From positions 1-7,183 of the forward strand of contig JAUWCK010000052.1 of assembly GCA_030609345.1 (NCBI GenBank): DNA of 7,183 bases. The letters run 5' to 3'. The DNA comes from Methanosarcinales archaeon. GTDB taxonomy: Archaea > Halobacteriota > Methanosarcinia > Methanosarcinales > Methanogasteraceae. The notes under the pieces are model-generated. The model ran no database searches. It was not told the origin of the DNA and worked only from the letters and a program-made list of their open reading frames with translations. The position numbers were made by a program, and so were the translations under genes. Shown piece after piece: positions 1 through 5,895 of this stretch; position 1 is the first letter of the stretch, and the number at the start of each line of letters is the position of its first letter.

Positions 1-1603
1 AATTCTACTTCCTCTTTTTTTATTTTCTTTGATAGGAATTTCATCAGCAGCAGATATCATCGTCCCGAGTGAAGAATCGTATCATGTCCCATACACGGAC
101 GAATTTACATTTACTCTGGTAGTTTCGAGTGAAGACTACAACGGACGGATAATAGTGGAGGACCGGTGGGCAGAACTGTATGACGTATGTGCAAAAAACC
201 CCGCTCTATACAACAGAACAGCATCCGATCTCGGCATTGAAATAAGTTATGAAAACGAATTTCATATCTCTGAAAGAACTGCCCATGATCTGAAAGTAAC
301 GGTAAAAGCAGATACTGCAGATGTGTACTGCGGTTTGATCATTTTTACACCGATTGACACTGGTGGAAGCGGTATATTATCGCGCGGCACATGGATAACG
401 ATGGATATGAGGGGGATCTCATTGTCACCAGCAACTTCGCCTACAAACAAGACGGCGCTGAATATAACCGGCTTTAGCTCTGAGAAGAACCTCGAAATTT
501 ACTTAAACCAAAATCCTGTTGGGACTGTAGAGATAACCCGCGGCAACAACTTCACTGCGGCAATCACGCTATCAGAAGGAGATAATGAAATCGTTATGAA
601 GGCGGTCGGGTCAGAACTGCGGTCAAATCCGATCCATATTACGCTCGATACAATTCCACCGGATGCACCAATCATCTCCCCCTTCCCCCCTCCATCTGTA
701 AATGAAAGCACGATTACAATATCAGGAACTGCCGAGGCAGAGTCGATCGTTCACGTATTCGTAAATGAAATCGAAAAAAATAATAGATCGGCATCCGGCT
801 CTGGTGACTTTACGCTATCAAACATCGACATGGATGTGGGCAACAACACGATAACCGCGATTGCAGCGGACAGGGCAGGAAACCCGAGCAACGAATCTGC
901 GCCTGTTTATGTGATCTACAGTGAAAATAAGAAGAGAATTCAATTGAGCGCAGATAAAACCACCACAATATTACAGGAGGGGGAATCTGCAACCTGCAAT
1001 ATAACTGCATTGGTTGTTGATGAGACTGGAACGCCGATGGAAGACACCACAGTAACAATAAATTTCTCAATCGTCTCAGGAAATGCCGTTCTCTTAACAA
1101 GAGAAGTGGAGACGTATAGAGGTAGGGCAGCGACCATGATAGAATGCGGTGATGCGGGTGACGTAACGATAAAAGCAGAAACGTCTTCTCCGGATATAGG
1201 GGGTGATTCGCTCACCATCACCTTCAGAAGTCCAGAGTCCGCACCTTCACCCGGAAACGAGACGAACAAAACGATGCCTGCTTCCGGTTCTGATGACAGA
1301 TCCGGGGGCAGGAACATACCGGGTCTACTAATTTACATACTGGTTGCGATTGCGGTCGTTGTTGCAGGGTTCCTTCTATATAATAAAATCATAAAAAAAC
1401 GGAAAGGACGAGCAGGAGAGACGGATGAGTCATCATGGACGGTCTCAGCCATGAAGAAGAAAGGTGCGGACTATATGATAACAATCGATAAGGACGGTAA
1501 AAAGAAAACGATAAAACTGAATGAGAAGTTATATAAGAAATTAATAAAGAAGAGAAAGATGACGTTTGGCAAGCATACGATTGTGTTCAAGCCAAAAAAA
1601 TAA
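1..1603 (+). CDS. Membrane-anchored surface protein with Ig-like and invasin-like domains (5' partial)
   Basis: I do not recognise a named family; the protein is probably exported and anchored in the cell membrane. The start lies left of the window: the frame is open from base 2 and encodes a hydrophobic signal-peptide core, ILLPLFLFSLIGISSAAD, so the TTG at 29 is not the real start. The likely cleavage point is before Asp18 (numbering from base 2; 533 residues visible). Residues about 18-138 are unassigned beta-rich sequence. Two Ig-like repeats follow (about 139-215 and 216-307; the second starts DTIPPDAP and resembles bacterial Ig-like domains), then an invasin/Big_1-like domain (about 311-408) and a low-complexity linker. 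One transmembrane helix lies at about 440-461, followed by a basic tail beginning SSWTVS at 477. About ten N-X-S/T sequons suggest N-glycosylation. The TM and tail are shared with the next gene, 22 bases downstream, so the two are probably co-transcribed. Domain calls are by eye. Confidence 0.85.
   Translation, partial: ILLPLFLFSLIGISSAADIIVPSEESYHVPYTDEFTFTLVVSSEDYNGRIIVEDRWAELYDVCAKNPALYNRTASDLGIEISYENEFHISERTAHDLKVTVKADTADVYCGLIIFTPIDTGGSGILSRGTWITMDMRGISLSPATSPTNKTALNITGFSSEKNLEIYLNQNPVGTVEITRGNNFTAAITLSEGDNEIVMKAVGSELRSNPIHITLDTIPPDAPIISPFPPPSVNESTITISGTAEAESIVHVFVNEIEKNNRSASGSGDFTLSNIDMDVGNNTITAIAADRAGNPSNESAPVYVIYSENKKRIQLSADKTTTILQEGESATCNITALVVDETGTPMEDTTVTINFSIVSGNAVLLTREVETYRGRAATMIECGDAGDVTIKAETSSPDIGGDSLTITFRSPESAPSPGNETNKTMPASGSDDRSGGRNIPGLLIYILVAIAVVVAGFLLYNKIIKKRKGRAGETDESSWTVSAMKKKGADYMITIDKDGKKKTIKLNEKLYKKLIKKRKMTFGKHTIVFKPKK
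1307..1600 (+). repeat. Shared TM plus cytoplasmic tail module, copy 1
   Basis: Codes for Gly-Arg-Asn, one transmembrane helix and a basic tail, and pairs with 3396-3695 in the next gene. The tails (1430-1600 and 3522-3695) match at 35 of 57 residues by hand count. The strongest blocks are TIKLNEK, LIK and TFGK. A stretch of 23 bases is identical in DNA (1508-1530 and 3600-3622), which suggests a fairly recent duplication or recombination of this end only. Confidence 0.8.
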
Positions 1604-1611
1604 TACCTAGT

Positions 1612-1620
1612 GGGGAGGGG
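1612..1620 (+). promoter_or_regulatory. Shine-Dalgarno sequence placing the start of the second surface protein at an ATC codon
   Basis: GGGGAGGGG lies just after the upstream stop codon. Its GGAGG core (1614-1618) is 7 bases before ATC at 1626. The downstream FlaC/D/E gene has a GGAGG core 8 bases before its ATG. The position fits initiation at 1626 and is about 60 bases too far from the first conventional in-frame start, TTG at 1683. Confidence 0.6.
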
Positions 1621-1625
1621 CGAAT

Positions 1626-3698
1626 ATCAAGTTTCATAACCTTGGCAGGAACGTAATTTTCATAATCCTGCTTTCAACGCTGTTGCAACCAGCAATCGCT
1701 GCCACGAATGAATGTCCTGATGATGATCCGGACACCGATGTTGTGTGGGTGAGCAGCGGTAGCACAAGCCTTGCATGGAGCATGGCGTACGGATTCGAAG
1801 CGGATGATGCGGTGTATATCATACGGGCTTGCGATTTTGATCAGGATCTGGGTGCATCGCTCATATCGATTGAGAAGGATGGGGTCGTTAAGAAAAAGGT
1901 TCTGTATCTTGATACGCGGCCAGGGGATGATTGGTTTAACTGGGACGCTGAGATAAGGGTGGAATTGGCTGATATAACTACAGATGCGCACGAAACCCCG
2001 TCAGCGCACCTGGATCTGTATCGCGGAGAGAAACCCCGGCTTGATATCGAGATCGGTGCGACATCCGAGGCATTCTATGGGATCAACGTGTCATCTGATC
2101 AGTATGCTCCGGGAAAGGAGAAGAGGATCTCGATAGATGTTAAGAATACAGGAGGGGCATGGATTGAGGATGTTGTAGTAAGGATTGATATTGGGGAACT
2201 GAAACTTGTAGATCAGGGTTTTGAGTTCCGTGATCAGATTATATATGAAAGTCTCGGGTGCATGGAAAAGGGTGATACCGGATCGATCAATTTCACTGCT
2301 GCTGCACCGGCATGGGATGGGGTAACCTCGCCGTATCAGATCAACTACACCATATCAGCGTCCGCTGAGGGAATTGACATCTGGAAGAGGCGATACTGCA
2401 CAAACGAATCCCTGACACTATCCTGCACCGACCCTCAGTTACAGGTTATACAATCGGTCTGCTATGGCGAGATCAGTATGAGCCGGTGCAATCTCATAAG
2501 CTCGAATATGAGTCTGAAGAAGATCGCTATATCCATGCCAGAAGCCCTGATATATAACGTCAGTGAGTGGAGCGTCGTGGAAGTCAGCATCTGTAATATC
2601 GGCTTCTACCCTCTCTGCAATATGAGTATCACCGACTCCCTGGTACCTGACGGCTTTAGAGTTGCAGAGGTTCATGAGGAAGGATCGCTTAAGTACGTAT
2701 CCCGGGATCATCCCTATCGCATCCGGTATAAGATTGTGCCGACAAAGCCTGGCAAGCATGTAGTCAATGCAACGGTTGTCAGAGCGGATTTCTACGGGAT
2801 GGAACGTTCATGGAGTTCGGATGGTGCCACCATCACAGTTCACGGACCCCATATCAATCTTGCAAAGACGATCACAGAATCGGGTAACAGGACGTACAGG
2901 GTGGCACTTACCATGCGAAACGATGGGGATCGTGCCGCGCTCATAGATCTCACAGACACCATGCCCTTATACGCGCGCTACACCGAGGGCGGTATGGATG
3001 AAGGCATCTACACCCCCACCGGATGGGATTTCGATCTCCGCAGGGTCAATGATTCATATCTCCTGGTAGCAGATGACATTCTCCTGGAGCCGGAACAGTC
3101 CATCGGGTTTTCATATCACGTACAGTCTGATCGTGAACTGAATCTTTCGCGCGCAGAGGCATGGTTCATAGCTCGAAATGGCTACGGTGGTGTGGCATTC
3201 TCCTCGATCTCGGGTCTTCCTGTGGCAGTGCCGGACGACAATGTGACCTCTGAGAATCTGACATCTGAGAATGTAACATCTGGTAACCGGTCAAATCAGC
3301 CAGGGTCTCTGCCTGTAAAAGTACCCGCGCCCGCTTTTAAGAATGAGACCGGTGTCCTACCCACTAATGCTTCTGGTCCGAAGGATGAACCGGAGGGCAG
3401 GAACCTGTTTGATCTACTGATATATACGGTGATTGGAATCACAATCCTTGCTGCAGCGTTCCTGCTGCATGACAGGATTGCAAGAATACAGAAAGGGCAG
3501 GTAGAAGAGGTGGACGTGGGGTCATCATGGGCTGTATCGAGCATACGGAAGGCAGGCAGTGAATATGAGATAACAGTGAATAAAGATAGTAAAAAGAGAA
3601 CGATAAAACTGAATGAGAAGTTCTATAAGAGGTTAATAAAGGATAAAAAGTTGACGTTTGGCAAGCAAACGATCTTGATCCGGTCTAAAAAAAGATGA
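1626..3698 (+). CDS. Membrane-anchored S-layer/DUF11-type surface protein with conserved cytoplasmic tail
   Basis: Probable cell-surface protein of about 690 residues; no named family recognised. The frame is open back to a TAG at 1608. From ATC 1626 it encodes a textbook signal peptide: a basic start (KFHNLGRN), the hydrophobic core VIFIILLSTLLQ, and a PAIAA cleavage site before Thr28. TTG 1683 would remove most of this, so I place the start at 1626 although ATC is very rare as a start codon; a sequence error for ATG is the alternative. Residues about 29-125 resemble archaeal S-layer-type domains, about 156-260 CARDB-like, about 300-406 and 410-535 DUF11-like. Nine cysteines lie outside the membrane and could form disulfides. 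An Asn/Thr-rich linker has dense sequons. One TM helix (about 595-617) leads to a basic tail (633-690) that matches the upstream protein at 35 of 57 residues by hand count. The extracellular domains do not resemble that neighbour, so the shared end looks like a module joined to different ectodomains. Confidence 0.85.
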   Translation: MKFHNLGRNVIFIILLSTLLQPAIAATNECPDDDPDTDVVWVSSGSTSLAWSMAYGFEADDAVYIIRACDFDQDLGASLISIEKDGVVKKKVLYLDTRPGDDWFNWDAEIRVELADITTDAHETPSAHLDLYRGEKPRLDIEIGATSEAFYGINVSSDQYAPGKEKRISIDVKNTGGAWIEDVVVRIDIGELKLVDQGFEFRDQIIYESLGCMEKGDTGSINFTAAAPAWDGVTSPYQINYTISASAEGIDIWKRRYCTNESLTLSCTDPQLQVIQSVCYGEISMSRCNLISSNMSLKKIAISMPEALIYNVSEWSVVEVSICNIGFYPLCNMSITDSLVPDGFRVAEVHEEGSLKYVSRDHPYRIRYKIVPTKPGKHVVNATVVRADFYGMERSWSSDGATITVHGPHINLAKTITESGNRTYRVALTMRNDGDRAALIDLTDTMPLYARYTEGGMDEGIYTPTGWDFDLRRVNDSYLLVADDILLEPEQSIGFSYHVQSDRELNLSRAEAWFIARNGYGGVAFSSISGLPVAVPDDNVTSENLTSENVTSGNRSNQPGSLPVKVPAPAFKNETGVLPTNASGPKDEPEGRNLFDLLIYTVIGITILAAAFLLHDRIARIQKGQVEEVDVGSSWAVSSIRKAGSEYEITVNKDSKKRTIKLNEKFYKRLIKDKKLTFGKQTILIRSKKR
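3240..3284 (+). repeat. 15-base tandem repeat coding for a sequon-dense linker
   Basis: Three imperfect 15-base units encode NVTSE, NLTSE and NVTSG, followed by NRS. Each unit carries one N-X-S/T sequon, giving a string of potential N-glycans just outside the membrane helix of the second surface protein. The extended, glycosylated stalk is inferred. Confidence 0.65.
3396..3695 (+). repeat. Shared TM plus cytoplasmic tail module, copy 2
   Basis: Second copy of the module at 1307-1600. The tail reads SSWAVSSIRKAGSEYEITV and continues with lysine-rich sequence to the stop. The lead-in GRN, the LLIY at the start of the helix and the FLL near its end are also shared, so the homology includes the helix as well as the tail. 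Confidence 0.8.
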
Positions 3699-3779
3699 TT
3701 ATACACCAAACGGCAATATGCAAACTTTTCGTTTCGCGATCTTTGCAAAAGGAAAAGAAGTGAATTTTCCGCAATTTTC

Positions 3780-3787
3780 TTAATATA
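3780..3787 (+). promoter_or_regulatory. Candidate TATA box of the archaellum operon
   Basis: TTAATATA fits the archaeal TATA box. A start site about 25 bases downstream would give a leader of roughly 65-70 bases. A competing box is ATATTTTA at 3798-3805, preceded by CCAAAA, which could serve as the TFB recognition element and would shorten the leader by about 18 bases. I cannot choose between them from sequence alone. Confidence 0.4.
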
Positions 3788-3819
3788 CCTCCAAAACATA
3801 TTTTACATTGTACCTCATT

Positions 3820-3839
3820 ATCATCATAAGGTTGATGAT
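3820..3839. promoter_or_regulatory. Perfect 7-bp inverted repeat in the archaellin leader
   Basis: ATCATCA (3820-3826) and TGATGAT (3833-3839) are perfect reverse complements separated by 6 bases. Placed between the TATA candidates and the SD, it could be an operator for a dimeric regulator or a weak leader hairpin. The arms are AT-rich, so an RNA stem would be only moderately stable. Confidence 0.4.
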
Positions 3840-3860
3840 TGGGTGGGGTGAACAACAATA

Positions 3861-3867
3861 GAGGAGG
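3861..3867 (+). promoter_or_regulatory. Strong Shine-Dalgarno of the first archaellin gene
   Basis: GAGGAGG lies 9 bases before ATG 3877. The spacer is A-rich and probably unstructured, as expected for a heavily translated structural protein. Confidence 0.7.
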
Positions 3868-3876
3868 AAACAAACA

Positions 3877-4560
3877 ATGAGTAAATGGAAATTCCTTGAG
3901 AAATTCAAGGACTTTGGGAAGGACGAAAAGGCATTCACAGGTCTGGAAGCAGCAATCGTGCTGACCGCATTCGTCGTGGTGGCTGCTGTATTCAGTTATG
4001 TGGTGCTTGGAGCGGGATTCTTCACATCGGAGAAGAGCAAGGAGGTCATCCATACAGGTATGGGCCAGGCAACTTCTTCGATCGAACTCGCGGGAAATGT
4101 GATAGGTCACGGCAATGTTAGTACGACTCCGGATGGTACGAAGCGGTTAACGAATGTAACAGTGTACCTGCAGCTGACAGCAGGCAACAATCCGATTGAC
4201 CTATCCAAGTTGACGGTCTCGTATGCAGACAAATACGTGTACATCGGAAATCTTACGCATAGCGACAATGCGACATACGACAGCACCTACCGGAACACAG
4301 ATAACGTAACTTCTGCCGGACAATGGGATTTTGCCTTTGTTGCTGATAAAACCGATAGTTACGGGAATGACGATGTCATGCTCGATTCAGGCGAGACGGG
4401 AAGGGTGCATATCTCACTGCCTGCTGAAGCAGGGAACGGTAACGAAGGAGTTGCGGTCAATAACTGGTTCCAGGTCGAGATGAAACCAGCAACTGGAGCA
4501 TCTATCGCAATGGAGAAGACGGTTCCGGGAGCTATCGATACCATAATGGTATTGTACTAA
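3877..4560 (+). CDS. flaB: Archaellin (archaellum filament subunit), copy 1
   Basis: Filament protein of the archaellum, exported by the type IV pilus-like machinery after prepilin peptidase (FlaK/PibD) processing. It has 227 residues. The N-terminus is a short basic leader of 19 residues ending DEKA, followed by FTGLEAAIVLTAFVVVAAVF, the helix that packs the filament core. I predict cleavage between Ala19 and Phe20 by register with other archaellins, which puts Glu at mature position 5. The conserved FFTSEKSKEVIHTG follows, then a variable beta-rich outer domain with five N-X-S/T sequons (NVS, NVT, NLT, NAT, NVT) and the family C-terminus PGAIDTIMVLY. Its leader is longer than in the next two copies. 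It is first in the operon, behind the promoter region and a strong SD, so it may be the most expressed copy; that is inferred. Confidence 0.97.
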   Translation: MSKWKFLEKFKDFGKDEKAFTGLEAAIVLTAFVVVAAVFSYVVLGAGFFTSEKSKEVIHTGMGQATSSIELAGNVIGHGNVSTTPDGTKRLTNVTVYLQLTAGNNPIDLSKLTVSYADKYVYIGNLTHSDNATYDSTYRNTDNVTSAGQWDFAFVADKTDSYGNDDVMLDSGETGRVHISLPAEAGNGNEGVAVNNWFQVEMKPATGASIAMEKTVPGAIDTIMVLY

Positions 4561-4757
4561 GAGGTGATGAAGATGAGATTATTTAACAATAAACTGTTGA
4601 AGGATGAGAGAGCTTTCACTGGTCTGGAAGCAGCGATTGTGCTGACCGCGTTCGTCGTGGTTGCAGCGGTATTCAGTTATGTAGTACTGGGTGCTGGCTT
4701 CTTCACATCTGAGAAGAGTAAAGAGGTCATCCACACAGGCGTTGAGCAGGCGACATC
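4552..4757 (+). repeat. Near-identical archaellin 5' segment, copy in second archaellin gene
   Basis: From the end of the preceding stop-codon region through the helix and FFTSEKSKEVIHTGVEQATS coding sequence, this 206-base stretch matches 5116-5318. By eye there are about six base changes and one missing AAC codon. Sequence similarity drops sharply after the ends. Confidence 0.85.
4561..4568 (+). promoter_or_regulatory. Shine-Dalgarno of the second archaellin gene
   Basis: GAGGTGAT directly follows the TAA of copy 1 and is a full match to the archaeal 16S 3' end (anti-SD ATCACCTC). It contains the in-frame GTG 4564 and overlaps ATG 4567. Those two triplets are therefore probably part of the ribosome binding site, and ATG 4573 is the start. 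Confidence 0.65.
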
Positions 4758-5124
4758 ATCGGCAGAGGTGGTTGGTGATATCATCGGCATTGAGGATGAC
4801 GCGACCCCCGATCAGATAGAGTATATCAACTTCACCATTGAGTTGACAGCAGGCAACAACCCGCTCGATCTCGATCAGGCGACGATATCATACACGTCAG
4901 CGAGCACGCACAATTCATCGGTTACATGGGACTACACGGTTTTCGAAGGCGACACCGATAACATGCTTGAACAGCACGAAAAAGCTGAGATCCAGGTAAC
5001 GCTTCCGGAGGCACTTGGAGCATATACAGAGTTCCAGATTGAGTTCAAGCCAAACGTGGGTGCCACACTGCCGATATCGAGGACAACGCCGGGCACGATA
5101 GACCCGATAATGAGGTTGTACTAA
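4573..5124 (+). CDS. flaB: Archaellin (archaellum filament subunit), copy 2
   Basis: Second filament subunit, 183 residues from ATG 4573 and the shortest of the three. The leader MRLFNNKLLKDERA (14 residues) is followed by FTGLEAAIVLTAF and the same core helix, then FFTSEKSKEVIHTGVEQATS. The outer domain is compact, with only two sequons (NFT, NSS), the shared LTAGNNPLDL strand motif and the C-terminus PGTIDPIMRLY. It starts 12 bases after copy 1 stops, so the two are certainly in one transcript. I chose ATG 4573 because the SD GAGGTGAT covers the earlier GTG/ATG pair; starting at 4564 would add only three residues. The smaller outer domain suggests a distinct role, such as a minor subunit or a specific filament region, but the sequence does not prove that. 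Confidence 0.97.
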   Translation: MRLFNNKLLKDERAFTGLEAAIVLTAFVVVAAVFSYVVLGAGFFTSEKSKEVIHTGVEQATSSAEVVGDIIGIEDDATPDQIEYINFTIELTAGNNPLDLDQATISYTSASTHNSSVTWDYTVFEGDTDNMLEQHEKAEIQVTLPEALGAYTEFQIEFKPNVGATLPISRTTPGTIDPIMRLY

Positions 5125-5318
5125 GGGGTGATGAAGATGAGACTATTTAATAAACTGTTGAAGGATGAGAGAGCTTTCACTGGTCTGGAAGCAGCGATCG
5201 TGCTGACCGCGTTCGTAGTGGTTGCAGCGGTATTCAGTTATGTGGTACTGGGTGCTGGCTTCTTCACATCTGAGAAGAGCAAAGAGGTCATCCACACAGG
5301 CGTTGAGCAGGCGACATC
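5116..5318 (+). repeat. Near-identical archaellin 5' segment, copy in third archaellin gene
   Basis: Partner of 4552-4757. It covers the SD, the leader, the core helix and the following conserved segment. Of the few differences, the four inside the helix and following region are silent third-position changes, as expected from recent duplication or gene conversion under protein-level constraint. Confidence 0.85.
5125..5132 (+). promoter_or_regulatory. Shine-Dalgarno of the third archaellin gene
   Basis: GGGGTGAT follows the TAA of copy 2 directly, one base different from the site before copy 2. It covers the in-frame GTG 5128 and overlaps ATG 5131, so ATG 5137 is the preferred start. Confidence 0.6.
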
Positions 5319-5859
5319 CTCTATGGAGATCGGCGGCTACGTGATCGGACACGGGTGGAGATATGGCTGGGTGAACGCGACCACTGGAAAATGGAACGCT
5401 TCGGGTGGTGGTACTGACTATCTGTCATACTACGCGTGGGGCAATGCGACATCGGCTCAAAACAGAGTGAACACGACCGGGCTCACCACCATGGAGTTCC
5501 AGGTGGAGCTTGCAGCAGGACAGAATCAGATTGACATGGATAAGATTGTGATCTCATACAGCGATGATGACACGTATGTAGCCCAGGTGGACGCTGTAAC
5601 AACTGCCAATGCAAGTAGCGGCAACCTTACGGTGAGTGCAAGTTCCGGACAGTGGACATATACCCTGCTGACAGATGAGACGGGTGGTTCCAACATGCTC
5701 GATCCGACAGAGAAGATGCTGATACTGGTGGCATTGCCAGACTGGGGCGCAACCGCTTATGAAGAGTTCGCGGTCGATATAAAGCCTGCACAGGGAGCGA
5801 CTCTGACGATAACGAAGACTGCACCGGGCGCGATACAGAAGACGATGGTACTCAATTAG
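5137..5859 (+). CDS. flaB: Archaellin (archaellum filament subunit), copy 3, large outer domain
   Basis: Third filament subunit, 240 residues from ATG 5137 and the largest copy. The leader MRLFNKLLKDERA and core helix FTGLEAAIVLTAF nearly equal those of copy 2. After VIGHG (about residue 73) it carries an extra aromatic-rich stretch to about residue 116 with several W/Y residues and four sequons (NAT, NAS, NAT, NTT); two more (NAS, NLT) lie further on. This stretch should sit on the filament surface. The C-terminus reads PGAIQKTMVLN, departing from the PG(A/T)ID..M.LY end of copies 1 and 2. The last codons form the left arm of a terminator-like hairpin, so the altered end may partly reflect that RNA constraint. 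The 12-base gap from copy 2 indicates co-transcription. Confidence 0.97.
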   Translation: MRLFNKLLKDERAFTGLEAAIVLTAFVVVAAVFSYVVLGAGFFTSEKSKEVIHTGVEQATSSMEIGGYVIGHGWRYGWVNATTGKWNASGGGTDYLSYYAWGNATSAQNRVNTTGLTTMEFQVELAAGQNQIDMDKIVISYSDDDTYVAQVDAVTTANASSGNLTVSASSGQWTYTLLTDETGGSNMLDPTEKMLILVALPDWGATAYEEFAVDIKPAQGATLTITKTAPGAIQKTMVLN

Positions 5860-5881
5860 AGTACCCTCTCTTTATTTTTTT
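5847..5881 (+). terminator. Hairpin plus T-tract overlapping the end of the third archaellin gene
   Basis: GGTACTC (5847-5853) and GAGTACC (5859-5865) form a perfect 7-bp stem with a 5-base loop, AATTA. The TAG stop straddles the loop and right arm. CTCTC and then TTTATTTTTTT (5871-5881) follow. This resembles an intrinsic terminator, and the T-run alone would count as an archaeal termination signal. The next gene's SD starts at once (5882), so partial termination that gives more archaellin than motor mRNA is the natural reading. Confidence 0.65.
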
Positions 5882-5895
5882 GGGAGGTGGGAATC

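Larger units (their letters stand above)
3699..3876. other. Non-coding region between surface-protein genes and archaellum operon
   Basis: AT-rich spacer of 178 bases with no credible gene. It holds a weak inverted repeat TGCAAA/TTTGCA (3719-3724, 3742-3747) with short T-runs that may end the upstream transcript. Next come two AATTTTC copies spaced 10 bases apart (3763-3769, 3773-3779), TATA-like boxes, a 7-bp inverted repeat in the leader, and the SD of the first archaellin gene. Confidence 0.7.

Noticed and set aside
29..31. TTG as the start of the first surface protein
   Set aside because: It falls inside a signal-peptide core whose frame continues open to base 2, with no SD before it. 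The real start is outside the window.
810..1317. Minus-strand frames of 96 and 125 codons opposite the first surface protein
   Set aside because: They overlap a long, domain-bearing plus-strand gene, are mutually inconsistent, and have no SD or family features.
3719..3747. Inverted repeat TGCAAA/TTTGCA as a terminator of the surface-protein genes
   Set aside because: Only six base pairs with a 17-base loop and short T-runs; too weak to list as a terminator, so only mentioned in the spacer entry.
3835..3861. Eight-codon frame MIGWGEQQ in the archaellin leader whose stop touches the SD
   Set aside because: Leader peptides coupled to a downstream gene are possible, but eight codons with no clear SD are expected by chance, and no regulatory codon run is present.
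3685..4110. Minus-strand frame of 141 codons across the archaellin promoter and the first archaellin gene
   Set aside because: It is antisense to a certain archaellin core helix and the promoter region and has no recognisable domain. The similar antisense frame opposite archaellin 3 shows that it simply mirrors the conserved coding sequence.
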